The notes: a model not told the origin generated them from the sequence alone. A stretch of DNA of 64,000 nt from Streptomonospora nanhaiensis (GCF_026642255.1 NZ_CP113264.1:4278001-4342000); one strand, 5' to 3'. Positions 1 through 8,087 are shown, counted from the stretch's first letter. Program-made: numbers and translations.

Positions 1-459
1 CAGTTCGTGGGTGCGCTGTCCGGTTCCCCGGTCCGAGAAGGGGCCCAGGCGCAGTTCGGCCACCCTGGAGGGGACCGGGTCGTCTCCTCCGACGGGGGCG
101 GTGGCCGCGATCGCCAGGTCGAGCCACCCGTCGCCGTCGAAGTCGGCCACCGCCGCCATGACCTCCTCACCTGCTTCACGTGAGCTTCCGAGCAGGACGC
201 CCGTGGTCCGCGGTTCCGCGAACCCGGATTCCTCGCCGAAGGCGATGGCCAGGTCGCTGCCTATGCCCCCGGTGCCGGAGATGCGGTCGGGGTGGCCGTC
301 GTTGTCCACATCGGCGATCAGCCGGCCGTTGATATCCGAACACGGTGGGAAGGCGCTGGGCCCGGACGGCTCGAGCGGTGCCGGACGGAGGCAGCCGGTG
401 AGTGCCAGCCCCAGGCCGGCTGCCACCCAGAGTCCTCGGTGCCGTCGGCTGGTGATCAT
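1..459 (-). CDS. FG-GAP/VCBS repeat lipoprotein (3' part missing)
   Basis: The frame starts at ATG 459 and runs off the left edge, so only about 153 N-terminal residues are visible. It begins with a short basic stretch, a hydrophobic helix and a lipobox (LTGC, Cys at residue 23), which indicates export and lipidation. After the Cys come two calcium-binding-loop motifs of the FG-GAP/VCBS type, DVDNDGHPD and DFDGDGWLD, each followed by a short beta-strand pattern. Such repeats build beta-propellers in extracellular proteins. A surface-anchored propeller lipoprotein is likely, but substrate and function cannot be inferred. The gene lies downstream of the membrane protein at 604-1200 on the same strand. 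Confidence 0.75.
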   Translation of the reverse strand, partial: MITSRRHRGLWVAAGLGLALTGCLRPAPLEPSGPSAFPPCSDINGRLIADVDNDGHPDRISGTGGIGSDLAIAFGEESGFAEPRTTGVLLGSSREAGEEVMAAVADFDGDGWLDLAIAATAPVGGDDPVPSRVAELRLGPFSDRGTGQRTHEL

Positions 460-603
460 CTCGTGTGCCCGTCCTCGGTGGGGTGTCGGCCAGAAAAGAA
501 GAGTGTCACCGAGTGCGGGGCCACCCGCAAACCGCGCAGCCCCGGAGCGGACATCCGTGCCGGGGCCGCGCGCCGAGCGCAGCCGGCCGCTCGCCGGGGA
601 CTG

Positions 604-1200
604 TCAGGGTGCCGGCATGAGGCCGAGGGCGGCCAGCAGCGCCGGGACGGCCAGCAGGACAAGACCCAGCACGGCAGGTGCGCCGAGCACCCCGAGGACG
701 GCGAAGCCCTTCCGGAGGCCGTTCCGCCGTGAGTGGGAGACCGCCAGGATCCCGAAACCGGCCGCGGCCAGCAGGAAGAGGAGCACGTAGCCGACACCGG
801 CGGCGTCGATCTGGTCGACCCCGCCCGCCAGGCCGGAAACCATGCCGACCACCTGTACGACGCTGCCCGTGGCGTACAGGCCGAGCGTCGCGAAAACCGC
901 CCACACCGCCACGGCCAGGAGAGCCGGGGGAACGAACGTCGGGCGTTTGGCGACCGACAGCAGCGCCACGGCAGCCCCCAGTGCCTTCAGCCCGACGACG
1001 AGCCAGTTCATCACGGTGATCGCGGAGCTGTAGTCGGCGTAGGCGCCGTCGGAGAAACGGTCGGTGATCTCGAAGACGACGTTGAAGACGGCGAACCCGA
1101 CGCACCACAGGGCCATCAGCAGGCCGATCGCGGTCACGGCAGTGCCGGGTGGTGGAGGGACAGGGGAACGATCGGTTGTGGACGCAGTGGAGGAGGTCAT
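604..1200 (-). CDS. Hypothetical multi-pass membrane protein
   Basis: This is a 198-residue product with four to five hydrophobic segments (GLLMALWCVGFAVFNVVF, an internal pair, and a C-terminal pair), so it is an integral membrane protein. The N-terminus is a short Thr/Ser/Pro-rich tail. I chose ATG at 1200. An in-frame GTG at 1257 would add 19 polar residues, and neither has a strong SD. The pattern of paired helices resembles small DUF4386- or DoxX-like membrane proteins, but I do not recognise the family. It lies 145 bp upstream of the FG-GAP lipoprotein and could be co-transcribed with it. Confidence 0.6.
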   Translation of the reverse strand: MTSSTASTTDRSPVPPPPGTAVTAIGLLMALWCVGFAVFNVVFEITDRFSDGAYADYSSAITVMNWLVVGLKALGAAVALLSVAKRPTFVPPALLAVAVWAVFATLGLYATGSVVQVVGMVSGLAGGVDQIDAAGVGYVLLFLLAAAGFGILAVSHSRRNGLRKGFAVLGVLGAPAVLGLVLLAVPALLAALGLMPAP

Positions 1201-1404
1201 TGCAGAAGCCAACACGGATCCCGTCGTCGACGCCTCCCCCGCGGGAGGGAGAACCACAGACCGCCCTCACGCCTCCGGGGGAACCACAGCCCTGCGGCGC
1301 GGTCGAGGACCGCGCCTCCGGGTACACCGACGCGTCCTCCGTCGGCGCGTGGCTGTCCCCGGGCCGCCGGGATCCCGAGGGAGGACCCCGACGGCCGACC
1401 TGCC

Positions 1405-2637
1405 TCAGCCCCGGGACCGTACCGGGCGATAGGTCAGCTTGCGCAGCAGTACCTCCGCCGGGCCCCGTCGGCCCGACCGCTCCAGCACGGCCGCCCCGGC
1501 CACGGTCGCCGCCCAGGTGACCACCGCCAGCAAGGAAACCGACCAGCTCGACAGGTGCGTGCCCAGGCCCAGTCCCCAGGCGGCCAGCACCGGTCCCCAC
1601 ACCAGCGACTGCGCCAGGTACCCGCTCATCGAGCGTCGCCCCAGGGCCCCGATCCACCGCACCGGCAGTGCCGTGGCCGCCGCACGCCCGCTCAACCGGT
1701 GCGCCACCAGACCGAACAGCGCCGCGTACCCGACCCCGGTGAAGATCCCGGCGACGAAGTGCACCCCCGTCAGCACCGACACCGGGCCGAACTCAAGAGA
1801 CGTGGTGTGCTGGAGGGCCAGAACCGCGCCGGTGGTCCACCCCGCGGCGATGCCCCACAGCGCCAGCCGTCGCAGCAGCACCAGGTGCCGCCCCGGCTCG
1901 TCCAGCAGCCGGTGCCGCGCTGCCAGTACCCCCATGAGGAAAGCCGCCGGCAGCGCGGACTGCGCGATGCCGGTGATCGTCTGGACCACCCACACCGGGA
2001 GCCGCACGGCCGCCGAGACCGCATAGGACGGCTCGGCGATGCTGGCCCGCTGCACCTCGGCCGCCACCGCGCCGCCGGCATCGGTCGTGGCCAGCGCGCC
2101 CGCCAGGCTGACCAGCGCGGCCAGCCCCAGCAGAACCCCGATCCAGACCTTGAGCGTGCGGTCCGAGCGGTGGAAGAACAGCGGCACCATGACCAGGCCG
2201 ATCAGCCCGTACATGCCGATGATGTCGCCCTGCCAGAGCAGCAGCGCGTGCACCGCCCCGAACACGATCATCCACAGGTGGCGTCGGCGCAGCAGTCTCC
2301 GCGTCTGAACGGCGCCGGCGCCCTTGGCCGTCTGGCGCGCGTACATCTGTCCGATGCCGTAGGCGAACAGGAACCCGAACATCGTGTAGACCCGGGCGTC
2401 CACCACGATCAGTGTGAAGGCCTGGGCGATCCTGTCGGCCGCACCCCCCTCCACCGGGTGCACCCCGACCGTGCCCGCCTGCGCGGTGTACAGGAAGTAG
2501 GGCACGTGGGCCAGGGCGATCAGCAGCAGCATCATGCCCCGGGCCAGGTCGGGAGCCAGGGACCGCTCCGACAGCGGCGTCGGGCGCACGGGGCCGGTGG
2601 ACGGCGTCGGGGGGCGATCGGGGTCGCGGATGGTCAC
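1405..2637 (-). CDS. DUF418 / YeiB-like membrane protein
   Basis: The product has about 410 residues and eight or more predicted membrane segments. The N-terminal stretch APDLARGMMLLLIALAHV matches the YeiB/DUF418 family (R..D..RG in the first helix), and the C-terminal third carries the DUF418-like region ending in a GRRGPAEVLLR basic motif before the last residues. Members are inner-membrane proteins related to acyltransferase-3 type proteins, and their biochemical role is unsettled. I place the start at GTG 2637, preceded by an AAAGGAC-type SD. An in-frame GTG at 2676 would overlap the preceding gene. It follows the gene at 2663-3316 by 25 bp, so both probably form one operon governed by the TetR operators at 3355-3404. 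Confidence 0.8.
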   Translation of the reverse strand: MTIRDPDRPPTPSTGPVRPTPLSERSLAPDLARGMMLLLIALAHVPYFLYTAQAGTVGVHPVEGGAADRIAQAFTLIVVDARVYTMFGFLFAYGIGQMYARQTAKGAGAVQTRRLLRRRHLWMIVFGAVHALLLWQGDIIGMYGLIGLVMVPLFFHRSDRTLKVWIGVLLGLAALVSLAGALATTDAGGAVAAEVQRASIAEPSYAVSAAVRLPVWVVQTITGIAQSALPAAFLMGVLAARHRLLDEPGRHLVLLRRLALWGIAAGWTTGAVLALQHTTSLEFGPVSVLTGVHFVAGIFTGVGYAALFGLVAHRLSGRAAATALPVRWIGALGRRSMSGYLAQSLVWGPVLAAWGLGLGTHLSSWSVSLLAVVTWAATVAGAAVLERSGRRGPAEVLLRKLTYRPVRSRG

Positions 2638-2662
2638 GGGTGTCCTTTCGATGGGGAGAGCG

Positions 2663-3316
2663 TCAGTTGGCCGCACCGTCGAGCAGCCAGGAGTAGCGCA
2701 GCCGGAGCGCGCGCTCGGCGCTGCCCAGGACGGCGCCGGCGCCGAGCGCGATGTCGAGCCAGAGCGGCAGTCGGACGGGGGAGGCGAAGGCGCCGACGGC
2801 CTCCTGGGCCGGGGGGATCTGTGAGACCGGTTCGATGATCTGGAGGAGGTTCAGGCCGACGCCGACGATGAGCAGGACCACCGAGACGGCCCCGATCCAG
2901 CGGCTCAGGGCCGGGTGCTCGCGGTCCAGGCGGGCGCGGCGCCCCTCGCCGGACCGGGGGTCGGGGGTGAGCCGGTGCTCCGCGCCGTCGTCGGTGACGT
3001 AGTGGCAGCGCTTGAGCCCGAAGCCGCTCGTGGCGACCTCGATGCGGCCTCCGGGGACGGGGAAGGACGCGGGGGTCTTGGACCGGGCGCTGTGTCGGCC
3101 GTCGAGGTACAGGTGCGCCCTGACCACTCCGTCCTCGGGCTCGCCCTGGTGCCGGACGTCGATCGTGTACTCGGCCTCGCGGCCGTCGTCGCCGGTGAGG
3201 CGCAGGTGGAACAGGGAGCGTCCGAACAGCTGCCACCAGCGGAAGCGCCGCAGTGCGTGTCCGTCCCCCTCCCTCAGGCGCCGTGCCGCCAGGCGGTTCC
3301 GCCACTGGCCGAGCAT
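2663..3316 (-). CDS. Hypothetical membrane-anchored protein, first gene of a TetR-controlled operon
   Basis: The product has 217 residues, with ATG at 3316 preceded by a strong GGGGAGGGG SD. Residues 1-130 are soluble and rich in charged beta-strand patterns (EYTIDVRHQGEPEDG, ARSKTPASFPVPGG). Residues roughly 145-200 contain two hydrophobic helices (WIGAVSVVLLIVGVGLNLL and LPLWLDIALGAGAVLG), so the protein is probably anchored with its N-terminal domain on one face. I do not recognise the family. Its promoter region carries two matching 17-bp palindromes shared with the divergent TetR gene. That makes it, together with the DUF418 gene downstream, the likely regulated target. Confidence 0.7.
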   Translation of the reverse strand: MLGQWRNRLAARRLREGDGHALRRFRWWQLFGRSLFHLRLTGDDGREAEYTIDVRHQGEPEDGVVRAHLYLDGRHSARSKTPASFPVPGGRIEVATSGFGLKRCHYVTDDGAEHRLTPDPRSGEGRRARLDREHPALSRWIGAVSVVLLIVGVGLNLLQIIEPVSQIPPAQEAVGAFASPVRLPLWLDIALGAGAVLGSAERALRLRYSWLLDGAAN

Positions 3317-3354
3317 GCCCCTCCCCCGCCTTCCCGCGTCCCGGCGCCATCCCC

Positions 3355-3404
3355 CACCAATACACTGTGTTGGTGCCGTCGACAGACTAACACAGTGTAT
3401 TAGT
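3355..3404. promoter_or_regulatory. Two TetR operators in a divergent promoter
   Basis: Two near-perfect palindromes of the same design lie between the divergent starts. CCAATACACTGTGTTGG is at 3357-3373 (arms extend to 3355-3375), and CTAACACAGTGTATTAG is at 3387-3403 (arms extend to 3386-3404). Their centres are 30 bp apart, about three helical turns. Both fit CyAAyACAsTGTrTTrG. This is the expected layout for a TetR repressor that controls itself and the operon at 1405-3316. Confidence 0.8.
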
Positions 3405-3438
3405 ACGGCGTATTGGCAAGATGGGCGAAGGAGGTCCG

Positions 3439-4041
3439 ATGACTGAGACGACCAGCGCGAAGACGAGTTCTCGCGACAAGATCCTGATTGCGGCCGCGGC
3501 GATGCTGGGCGAGGATCCGACGGCACGGCTGAGCGTGCGGGCGGTCGCCGCCAGGGCCGGGGTGAGTACCGGCTCCCTGCGGCACCACTTCCCGACGCAG
3601 CACGCCCTGCAGGACGCGGTGCTCGCGGGGATCTACGAGACGGTGTTCCCCGGTGACCCCATCCACGACACGGCGCTGCCCGCACGGGACCGGCTGGTCG
3701 CCTGCATGCGACAGCTCCTCGCACCCGCAGAGACCGGCGAGGAGGCGAGGAAGACCTGGGCCACGATGTACGAGACGTACTTCGCCTGCGAGCCGACCGA
3801 GGAGGCACGGCAGGCCTACCTGGGCATCGAACGCCAGATGCGGCACCGCGTGGAGCACTGGCTGTCGGTCCTGGTCGACGAGGGGGTGCTGCCCCGCGGT
3901 GACAACGCACCACGCGCGAGGTTCCTGCTCACCGTCGTCAACGGCCTGACGTTGGAGCGGGCGCTTCCGAGCACGGAGGCCCTGCTCGCGTCGGAGACCG
4001 CGACCCTCTTCACCGCCGCCGACAGCGTTCTGCGCGGCTGA
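3439..4041 (+). CDS. TetR family transcriptional regulator
   Basis: The product has 200 residues. The N-terminal helix-turn-helix spans roughly residues 12-60 (SRDKILIAAAAMLGED, LSVRAVAARAGVSTGSLRHHF), which is diagnostic of TetR. The all-helical C-terminal two thirds is the ligand/dimer domain. I chose ATG 3439 because GAAGGAGG lies just upstream. An earlier in-frame ATG at 3421 has no SD. The gene is divergent from the membrane operon ending at 3316, and two palindromic operators lie between them. Autorepression and repression of the neighbour are inferred, and the ligand is unknown. Confidence 0.88.
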   Translation: MTETTSAKTSSRDKILIAAAAMLGEDPTARLSVRAVAARAGVSTGSLRHHFPTQHALQDAVLAGIYETVFPGDPIHDTALPARDRLVACMRQLLAPAETGEEARKTWATMYETYFACEPTEEARQAYLGIERQMRHRVEHWLSVLVDEGVLPRGDNAPRARFLLTVVNGLTLERALPSTEALLASETATLFTAADSVLRG

Positions 4042-4207
4042 GGACCATGCGCCGTGCGTCACGTGAGCCGCCCGCCCGTGAGCGTGGACCGCTGAGGACG
4101 GCCCCGGCACGGGGTGGGCCGGTGTCCTGATCCGGCCACCGCCGTCAGTCGTCGGCGGGATGGGACCGGGTAAGGAGCGGACCACCGTCACTCCGCGGAG
4201 GGCCGCT

Positions 4208-4915
4208 ATGCCTGTGATGTTGCTGATCGTGGCCGGGTGCGCGCTCGCGTCCGCCTGGCTGCTGTGGGTCGTGGTCGGCTCCTACAGCAAGATGGTCAGC
4301 GCCTCCGAGGAGAAGCGCCTCAAGGACCGCGACGACACACTCACGCAGGTGGCGGCGACGTCCTCCGGCGGCAGCGCGGCCATGACCCTGATCCTGCTCG
4401 CGCACGCGCACGCGCACGCGCAGCCGGAGAGCACCGGCACGAAGGGCTTCCTGGCGATACTGGCCGTGTACGTGCTCGTCTGCGCCGGGTGCGTCTGGGC
4501 GACCGACCACCTGGACGGGGCCCGCCACCGGAACCGCATCCGCGACCTCCTGACCATTGCGATGTGGGCTGCCGCCGGGGCCGCCTTCCTGGCCCTGGTC
4601 GGGGCCCTCACCCATCCAGGCGCCCGGGAGGTGGTCGGCGACGTGGTCGGCGCGGTCGGCGCGTTTCTCGAGGGCCTGCTGACCCTGGTGGCCATAGTCG
4701 TGACGATCGTCGTGACACTCGGGTTCATGGTCCTCGTGGGCGGGGAGGACCAGAACACTCCTCGGCGCCCCAAGGGGATGAGCAGGCAGGTGTGGAACCG
4801 GCAGCAGCGGGAGTGGCGGGAGTACAAGCGCAAGCACGGCATCGACCGCAGCGGCGGCGCGGGCTACAGCGGCGGCTCCGGTGACGGGGGCGACGGAGGA
4901 GACGGCGGGGACTGA
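4208..4915 (+). CDS. Hypothetical membrane protein with Gly/Asp-rich tail
   Basis: The product has 235 residues from ATG 4208 (GGAGGG SD 6 nt upstream). It has four hydrophobic helices: one at the N-terminus (MLLIVAGCALASAWLLWVVV), a middle pair, and one near residue 165-185. A basic cytoplasmic stretch (RQVWNRQQREWREYKRKHG) follows. The last 20 residues are low-complexity Gly/Ser/Asp repeats (GDGG units). An internal run of alternating His-Ala (about residues 67-73) comes from a small GCGCAC-type DNA repeat near 4400-4420. I do not recognise the family. The flanking gaps hold no clear operon partner. Confidence 0.65.
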   Translation: MPVMLLIVAGCALASAWLLWVVVGSYSKMVSASEEKRLKDRDDTLTQVAATSSGGSAAMTLILLAHAHAHAQPESTGTKGFLAILAVYVLVCAGCVWATDHLDGARHRNRIRDLLTIAMWAAAGAAFLALVGALTHPGAREVVGDVVGAVGAFLEGLLTLVAIVVTIVVTLGFMVLVGGEDQNTPRRPKGMSRQVWNRQQREWREYKRKHGIDRSGGAGYSGGSGDGGDGGDGGD

Positions 4916-5048
4916 TCGCCGTCCCGCCCGCCGATATCTCCCCCTTCGAGCGCACCGTCGGAGGCACAGCCCCCAGGAGAGGATCTGCCGGTGGAGCCGA
5001 GAACTGCCCCGACACCACATCAGGGAGAACGGGCCCGCACCGCGCGCC

Positions 5049-5462
5049 TCAGTTGCAGGGGAGGGAGATCGGGTTGACCTCATTGCCGTCGATGGAGCCT
5101 CCCCATTGCATGCAGGAACCACGCCCGTACACGTACACCGGTCCGGCGTAGCTGATGTACACGCCCATGTCCTGCTGGAGTGAGGGCGGGTCTCCGGCCC
5201 TGCGCAGCCACACGTCCATGCGGACGGAGGGGCCCGGGTTGTTCCGGATGGTGACCGCGCAGTTGTAGCCGTTGGAGTTGTTGTAGGTCAGGAAGACCGT
5301 GCCCAGGTTGTTCGGCACCTGAGCGGCGTTGACGACGCCGTAGCCCGCCCCGCAGGCACCGTTGTAGCCGGCCGCGGAGGCCGGGGCTGCGGTGAAGGCT
5401 CCACTCGCGACGAGCGCGAGCGTCGCGACGGCGGTGGCGAGGCTCTTCTTGAGCAATCGCAC
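5049..5462 (-). CDS. sapA: Spore-associated protein A (SapA) homologue, secreted
   Basis: The product has about 137 residues with a classical Sec signal peptide (RLLKKSLATAVATLALVASG, cleavage near APASA-A). The mature part starts AGYNGACGAGYGVVN and contains FLTYNNSNGYNCAVTIRNN and SYAGPVYVYGRGSC. From memory these match the Streptomyces spore-associated protein A family, with its conserved cysteines (C-G..C..C). SapA is an extracellular protein found on spores, and its molecular function is not established. I chose GTG 5462. The frame stays open upstream, but the extra residues are not signal-like. SD is weak. It supports a sporulating actinomycete. Confidence 0.8.
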   Translation of the reverse strand: MRLLKKSLATAVATLALVASGAFTAAPASAAGYNGACGAGYGVVNAAQVPNNLGTVFLTYNNSNGYNCAVTIRNNPGPSVRMDVWLRRAGDPPSLQQDMGVYISYAGPVYVYGRGSCMQWGGSIDGNEVNPISLPCN

Positions 5463-6200
5463 GAATAAGATCCGTTCATCCAGGGGGTGAGGACGCTCGA
5501 AAGCGTAGGGAGTTTCTCCCTTCTGCAACAGTGTGTGACCATTTGCGGTCATGAGGTGAGCAACCGCGGCCCGGAGAAAGCAGGGACCACCCGCCACCGA
5601 GGCATCCTGCACCTATTCACAGAACGCCTGTCCCACAGGCGTTCTCGGGCACACGAGCGACCAGGCGGTTGTCGACCAGGGGGCAAGGGGCCTCCGTCCG
5701 AGGTTCGGTGGACCGCGCGAATTTTCGCCCTGTTCCCTCCTCATCGCCCCAACGCGGACACTTTATGGCTGGAGCGCATCACCTGGGAGAACTGGAGCCG
5801 CGTTAGCGCCCGCCGCCGGGAGCGCGAAGCTCTACCCGATGCCTCCGCCCCAGAGTCGACGGTGTACGGGATCAACGGGCAGGCGCGGCGCTGCCCGAAC
5901 CAGAGGTGAGGGAACACCCGAGCAGGAACCCTCGCCACCTCAACGCCCCCTCCTGGAGCAGAAGGGGTGTCACCTGATCGCTTCCGGTGGGATCCACGTG
6001 CATTCCGACCGCACGAAGAAGAGCATGACCGGCGGTCAGAACCGTTTGATATCTGGACGAACCACCCTGGATCACTGGACCACTCCGCCCAGCTGGATCG
6101 GTCTACCTTCTGACCCGAGGACCGTTGCCCCATCGCCCCTTTCCATCGCACTCGGTTCACTCTCCGCCCACGTGGGATCCGGCCGAGAAGACGCGGCCGC
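5463..6200. other. Non-coding stretch between sapA and the ketopantoate-reductase-like gene
   Basis: No frame here has convincing codon usage or a recognisable protein. The only clear structure is the perfect hairpin at 5621-5645. The part around 5480-5560, upstream of sapA, is relatively AT-rich and is probably its promoter and leader. Confidence 0.5.
5621..5645. repeat. Perfect 11-bp stem, 3-nt loop hairpin
   Basis: AGAACGCCTGT (5621-5631), loop CCC, then the exact reverse complement (5635-5645). There is no T-run on either side, so it is not a canonical intrinsic terminator. It could still end transcription, or act as a protein-binding inverted repeat upstream of the sapA promoter. Confidence 0.6.
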
Positions 6201-7073
6201 CTACCGGTCTTTCGCATGGGCGCGGATCTGTTCGGCCAGCCGCGCGAGTTCGGCCGCCGTCGCGGGTGAGGCGTTGCTGAGTCCGCTGTACACGGCCGCC
6301 GGGCTTCGCAGGAAGCGCCGCAGCACGGCCACGAGCAGTCCTTCCGGCAGGGACCGCAACGCAGAGAACCCGCGAGGGACCGGCGGCGTCGGCATGGCGG
6401 CCAGGTTCTGCCGTATGAGGCGGAGCATGCCGCGGACCGCGTCCGGATCGTCGGCCAGCGCCGCCGGGCCGCCCGCCGCGTACACCGCCTGCTCGAGCGG
6501 CATCGCGAACGCGGCATGCGTCTTGAGCCAGGCGTCCATCCTCGGCTCGGCCCTGGCGTTGATCCCGGCGGTGCGGAACGTCCGCACGATCCGTTCGAGT
6601 CGCGGGGTGGTCCGGCCGTCGGGTTCACCGATCGGCATCGCCACCCGGCGGGTGATGAAGCTGTCCGCGCGGTGGCGGACCACGTCGCCGTCCATCATGC
6701 CGCCGTCCGTGCCGAAGCCGAGCAGCACCCGCTCGTGGCCGATCACCGAGCCCAGCGGCTCCGGGCCGCCCGCCCAGTTGTGCAGGAACAGCACGTCGCC
6801 TTCGAGACCGGCGAGCGACCCCAGCACCGCGTCCACCTGATGGGCGCGGACCAGGACCGCGGTCAGGTCGTACCCGCCGTCCGGGTGCTCGACCACGGGC
6901 ACCGGTACCCGCCTGACGGCCGGGCTGTCCTCCTCGGCGAGCTGCACGCCGTGTCGGCGCAGGGCGGCCAGGCGCTCGCCCCGGGCCAGGAGCGCGACGT
7001 CGTGCCCCGCCTCATGCAGACGGACGGCGAACAGGCTGCCGAGAACCCCGGCGCCGTACACGAGCAGTTTCAT
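6201..7073 (-). CDS. Ketopantoate reductase family oxidoreductase (PanE/ApbA-like)
   Basis: The product has 290 residues. It starts KLLVYGAGVLGSLFAVRLHEAG, the Rossmann GxGxxG motif of PanE/ApbA proteins, followed by HDVALLARGERL (NADPH 2'-phosphate binding region). An ADSFITRRVAMPIGEP-like middle and a helical C-terminal domain with the catalytic-Lys region (MDAWLKTHAAF) fit the family of about 290-310 residues. Genuine PanE reduces ketopantoate in pantothenate synthesis, but many actinomycete paralogues have other 2-oxo-acid or unknown substrates. The location next to a divergent TetR gene, outside any pan operon, suggests an inducible paralogue rather than the housekeeping enzyme. Confidence 0.8.
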   Translation of the reverse strand: MKLLVYGAGVLGSLFAVRLHEAGHDVALLARGERLAALRRHGVQLAEEDSPAVRRVPVPVVEHPDGGYDLTAVLVRAHQVDAVLGSLAGLEGDVLFLHNWAGGPEPLGSVIGHERVLLGFGTDGGMMDGDVVRHRADSFITRRVAMPIGEPDGRTTPRLERIVRTFRTAGINARAEPRMDAWLKTHAAFAMPLEQAVYAAGGPAALADDPDAVRGMLRLIRQNLAAMPTPPVPRGFSALRSLPEGLLVAVLRRFLRSPAAVYSGLSNASPATAAELARLAEQIRAHAKDR

Positions 7074-7101
7074 GGCGATCTTCTCCGTATGCTCATTTCA
7101 A

Positions 7102-7117
7102 TCAAACGTTCGTTTGA
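7102..7117. promoter_or_regulatory. Likely TetR operator between divergent genes
   Basis: TCAAACGTTCGTTTGA is an almost perfect palindrome (7-bp arms, TT centre) in the 70-bp gap between the reductase start (7073) and the TetR start (7144). A further half-site-like AATCAAACG follows at about 7117-7125. The gap is AT-richer than its surroundings, as expected of a promoter. Confidence 0.7.
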
Positions 7118-7143
7118 ATCAAACGTCTGTAGTGTACGCAGAC

Positions 7144-7773
7144 ATGGCGTCACCTGACACCCGCACCCAGCTCCTCGACGCGGCCGAACACCTCTTCGCC
7201 GAACGCGGTTACCGCGGCACCTCGGTCCGCGCGATCACCGACCTCGCCGGAGCGAACCTGGCCGCCGTCGGATACCACTTCGGGTCGAAGGCGGAACTCA
7301 TGTCCGCGGTCGCCCGCCGGGTGGTCGAGCCCATCAACGCCGCACAGTGCGCCGGGCTCGACCGGCTGCTCGCCAGGACTCCCGACCCTGCGGTCGCCGA
7401 TCTGGTGGAGGCCTTCACGGGGCCGCTGTTCGACGAGATGCAGGCCGGCGACGAGGGCGGCGCCCGGACATCCCGGCTGATCGTGACGATCCTCGGCGAC
7501 CCGGCCGAGGAGGTGCGCAGCTGGACCGGCCCGGCCGAGGACACGGTCCGCGAGCGCTACCTGGCGGCCTTCGGGCGCGCACTGCCCGACCTTTCCCCGG
7601 AGGAACTGCGGTTCCGGATGCGGGGGATCCTCGCTGTGACGGCCGTGGACCGCGTCGAGGTCTACCAGCAGAGCTCCCCGACCTGCCCGTCCCCGGTAGC
7701 GGGCGAGGCAGCCCGGCACTGGGCGATCACTTTCCTGACCGCGGCGCTGAGCGCACCACCGACGAGGACCTGA
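7144..7773 (+). CDS. TetR family transcriptional regulator
   Basis: The product has 209 residues. The N-terminal HTH is textbook TetR: DTRTQLLDAAEHLFAERGYRG, then AITDLAGANLAAVGYHFGSK. The C-terminal part is helical and resembles the TetR_C regions of the CecR/PsrA-like subgroup. ATG 7144 was chosen because residues before it are not protein-like. No SD is visible, so the message may be leaderless. It is divergent from the PanE-like gene with a palindromic operator between, so autoregulation and control of the reductase are likely. Confidence 0.85.
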   Translation: MASPDTRTQLLDAAEHLFAERGYRGTSVRAITDLAGANLAAVGYHFGSKAELMSAVARRVVEPINAAQCAGLDRLLARTPDPAVADLVEAFTGPLFDEMQAGDEGGARTSRLIVTILGDPAEEVRSWTGPAEDTVRERYLAAFGRALPDLSPEELRFRMRGILAVTAVDRVEVYQQSSPTCPSPVAGEAARHWAITFLTAALSAPPTRT

Positions 7774-7781
7774 CACCCCGG

Positions 7782-7845
7782 AACGGCCGCGGCCGATCGC
7801 CGCCATCGGGAGCGCTCCGGGGTGGCGGGGATTGCCGCGGCCGTT
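7782..7845. repeat. 12-bp perfect inverted repeat, possible terminator
   Basis: AACGGCCGCGGC at 7782-7793 is exactly complementary to 7834-7845, with 40 bp between that contain smaller complementary pieces. It starts 9 bp after the tetR stop codon, which fits a transcription end structure, though no T-run follows. Confidence 0.5.
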
Positions 7846-8025
7846 GGCGGCAGACCCCGCCGATGGCCACGGACCGACCACGACGTCCCCGTGCAACGTG
7901 GCCTTGCGCGGGGGCTGCCTTGTGCCCGAACCAGCCGACCTGGGTTGCCGACCTGCCAATAAGGGTCACTAAGCGAGGGCCGGAAACCGCCCCTGCGGGC
8001 GACGAGTCCCCTGCGTCGACACCTG

Positions 8026-8063
8026 TATCGCAACCTATTGGTTGTGATAAGTTGCATGGCAAC
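8026..8063. promoter_or_regulatory. Probable ArsR-type operator upstream of the AHSA1 gene
   Basis: Two adjacent palindromes: 8026-8049 has 10-bp arms (TATCGCAACC and GGTTGTGATA, one mismatch) around TATT, and 8051-8063 is GTTGC-ATG-GCAAC. ArsR repressors bind imperfect palindromes of this size over their own promoters, and an ArsR gene is second in the downstream operon. Confidence 0.65.
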
Positions 8064-8087
8064 CGAAGTGTTGCAATGGAGGTTGCG

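Larger units (their letters stand above)
7774..8087. other. Intergenic region with long inverted repeat and promoter of the AHSA1-ArsR operon
   Basis: No gene was found. It holds the inverted repeat 7782-7845 just after the tetR stop and the palindromes 8026-8063 upstream of the next operon. The last 80 bp are clearly AT-richer, which marks a promoter. Confidence 0.5.

Noticed and set aside
733..2838. 701-codon plus-strand open frame across the DUF418 gene
   Set aside because: Gln/Arg/His-rich with no domains, antisense to two credible minus-strand genes.
4399..4421. Short GCGCAC tandem repeat
   Set aside because: Only about four units inside a coding region, encoding alternating His-Ala. 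Too small and ordinary for a separate element.
5741..6628. 295-codon minus-strand frame overlapping the ketopantoate-reductase-like gene
   Set aside because: Ser/Arg/Pro-rich and without motifs. The reductase frame has the GxGxxG start and correct length.
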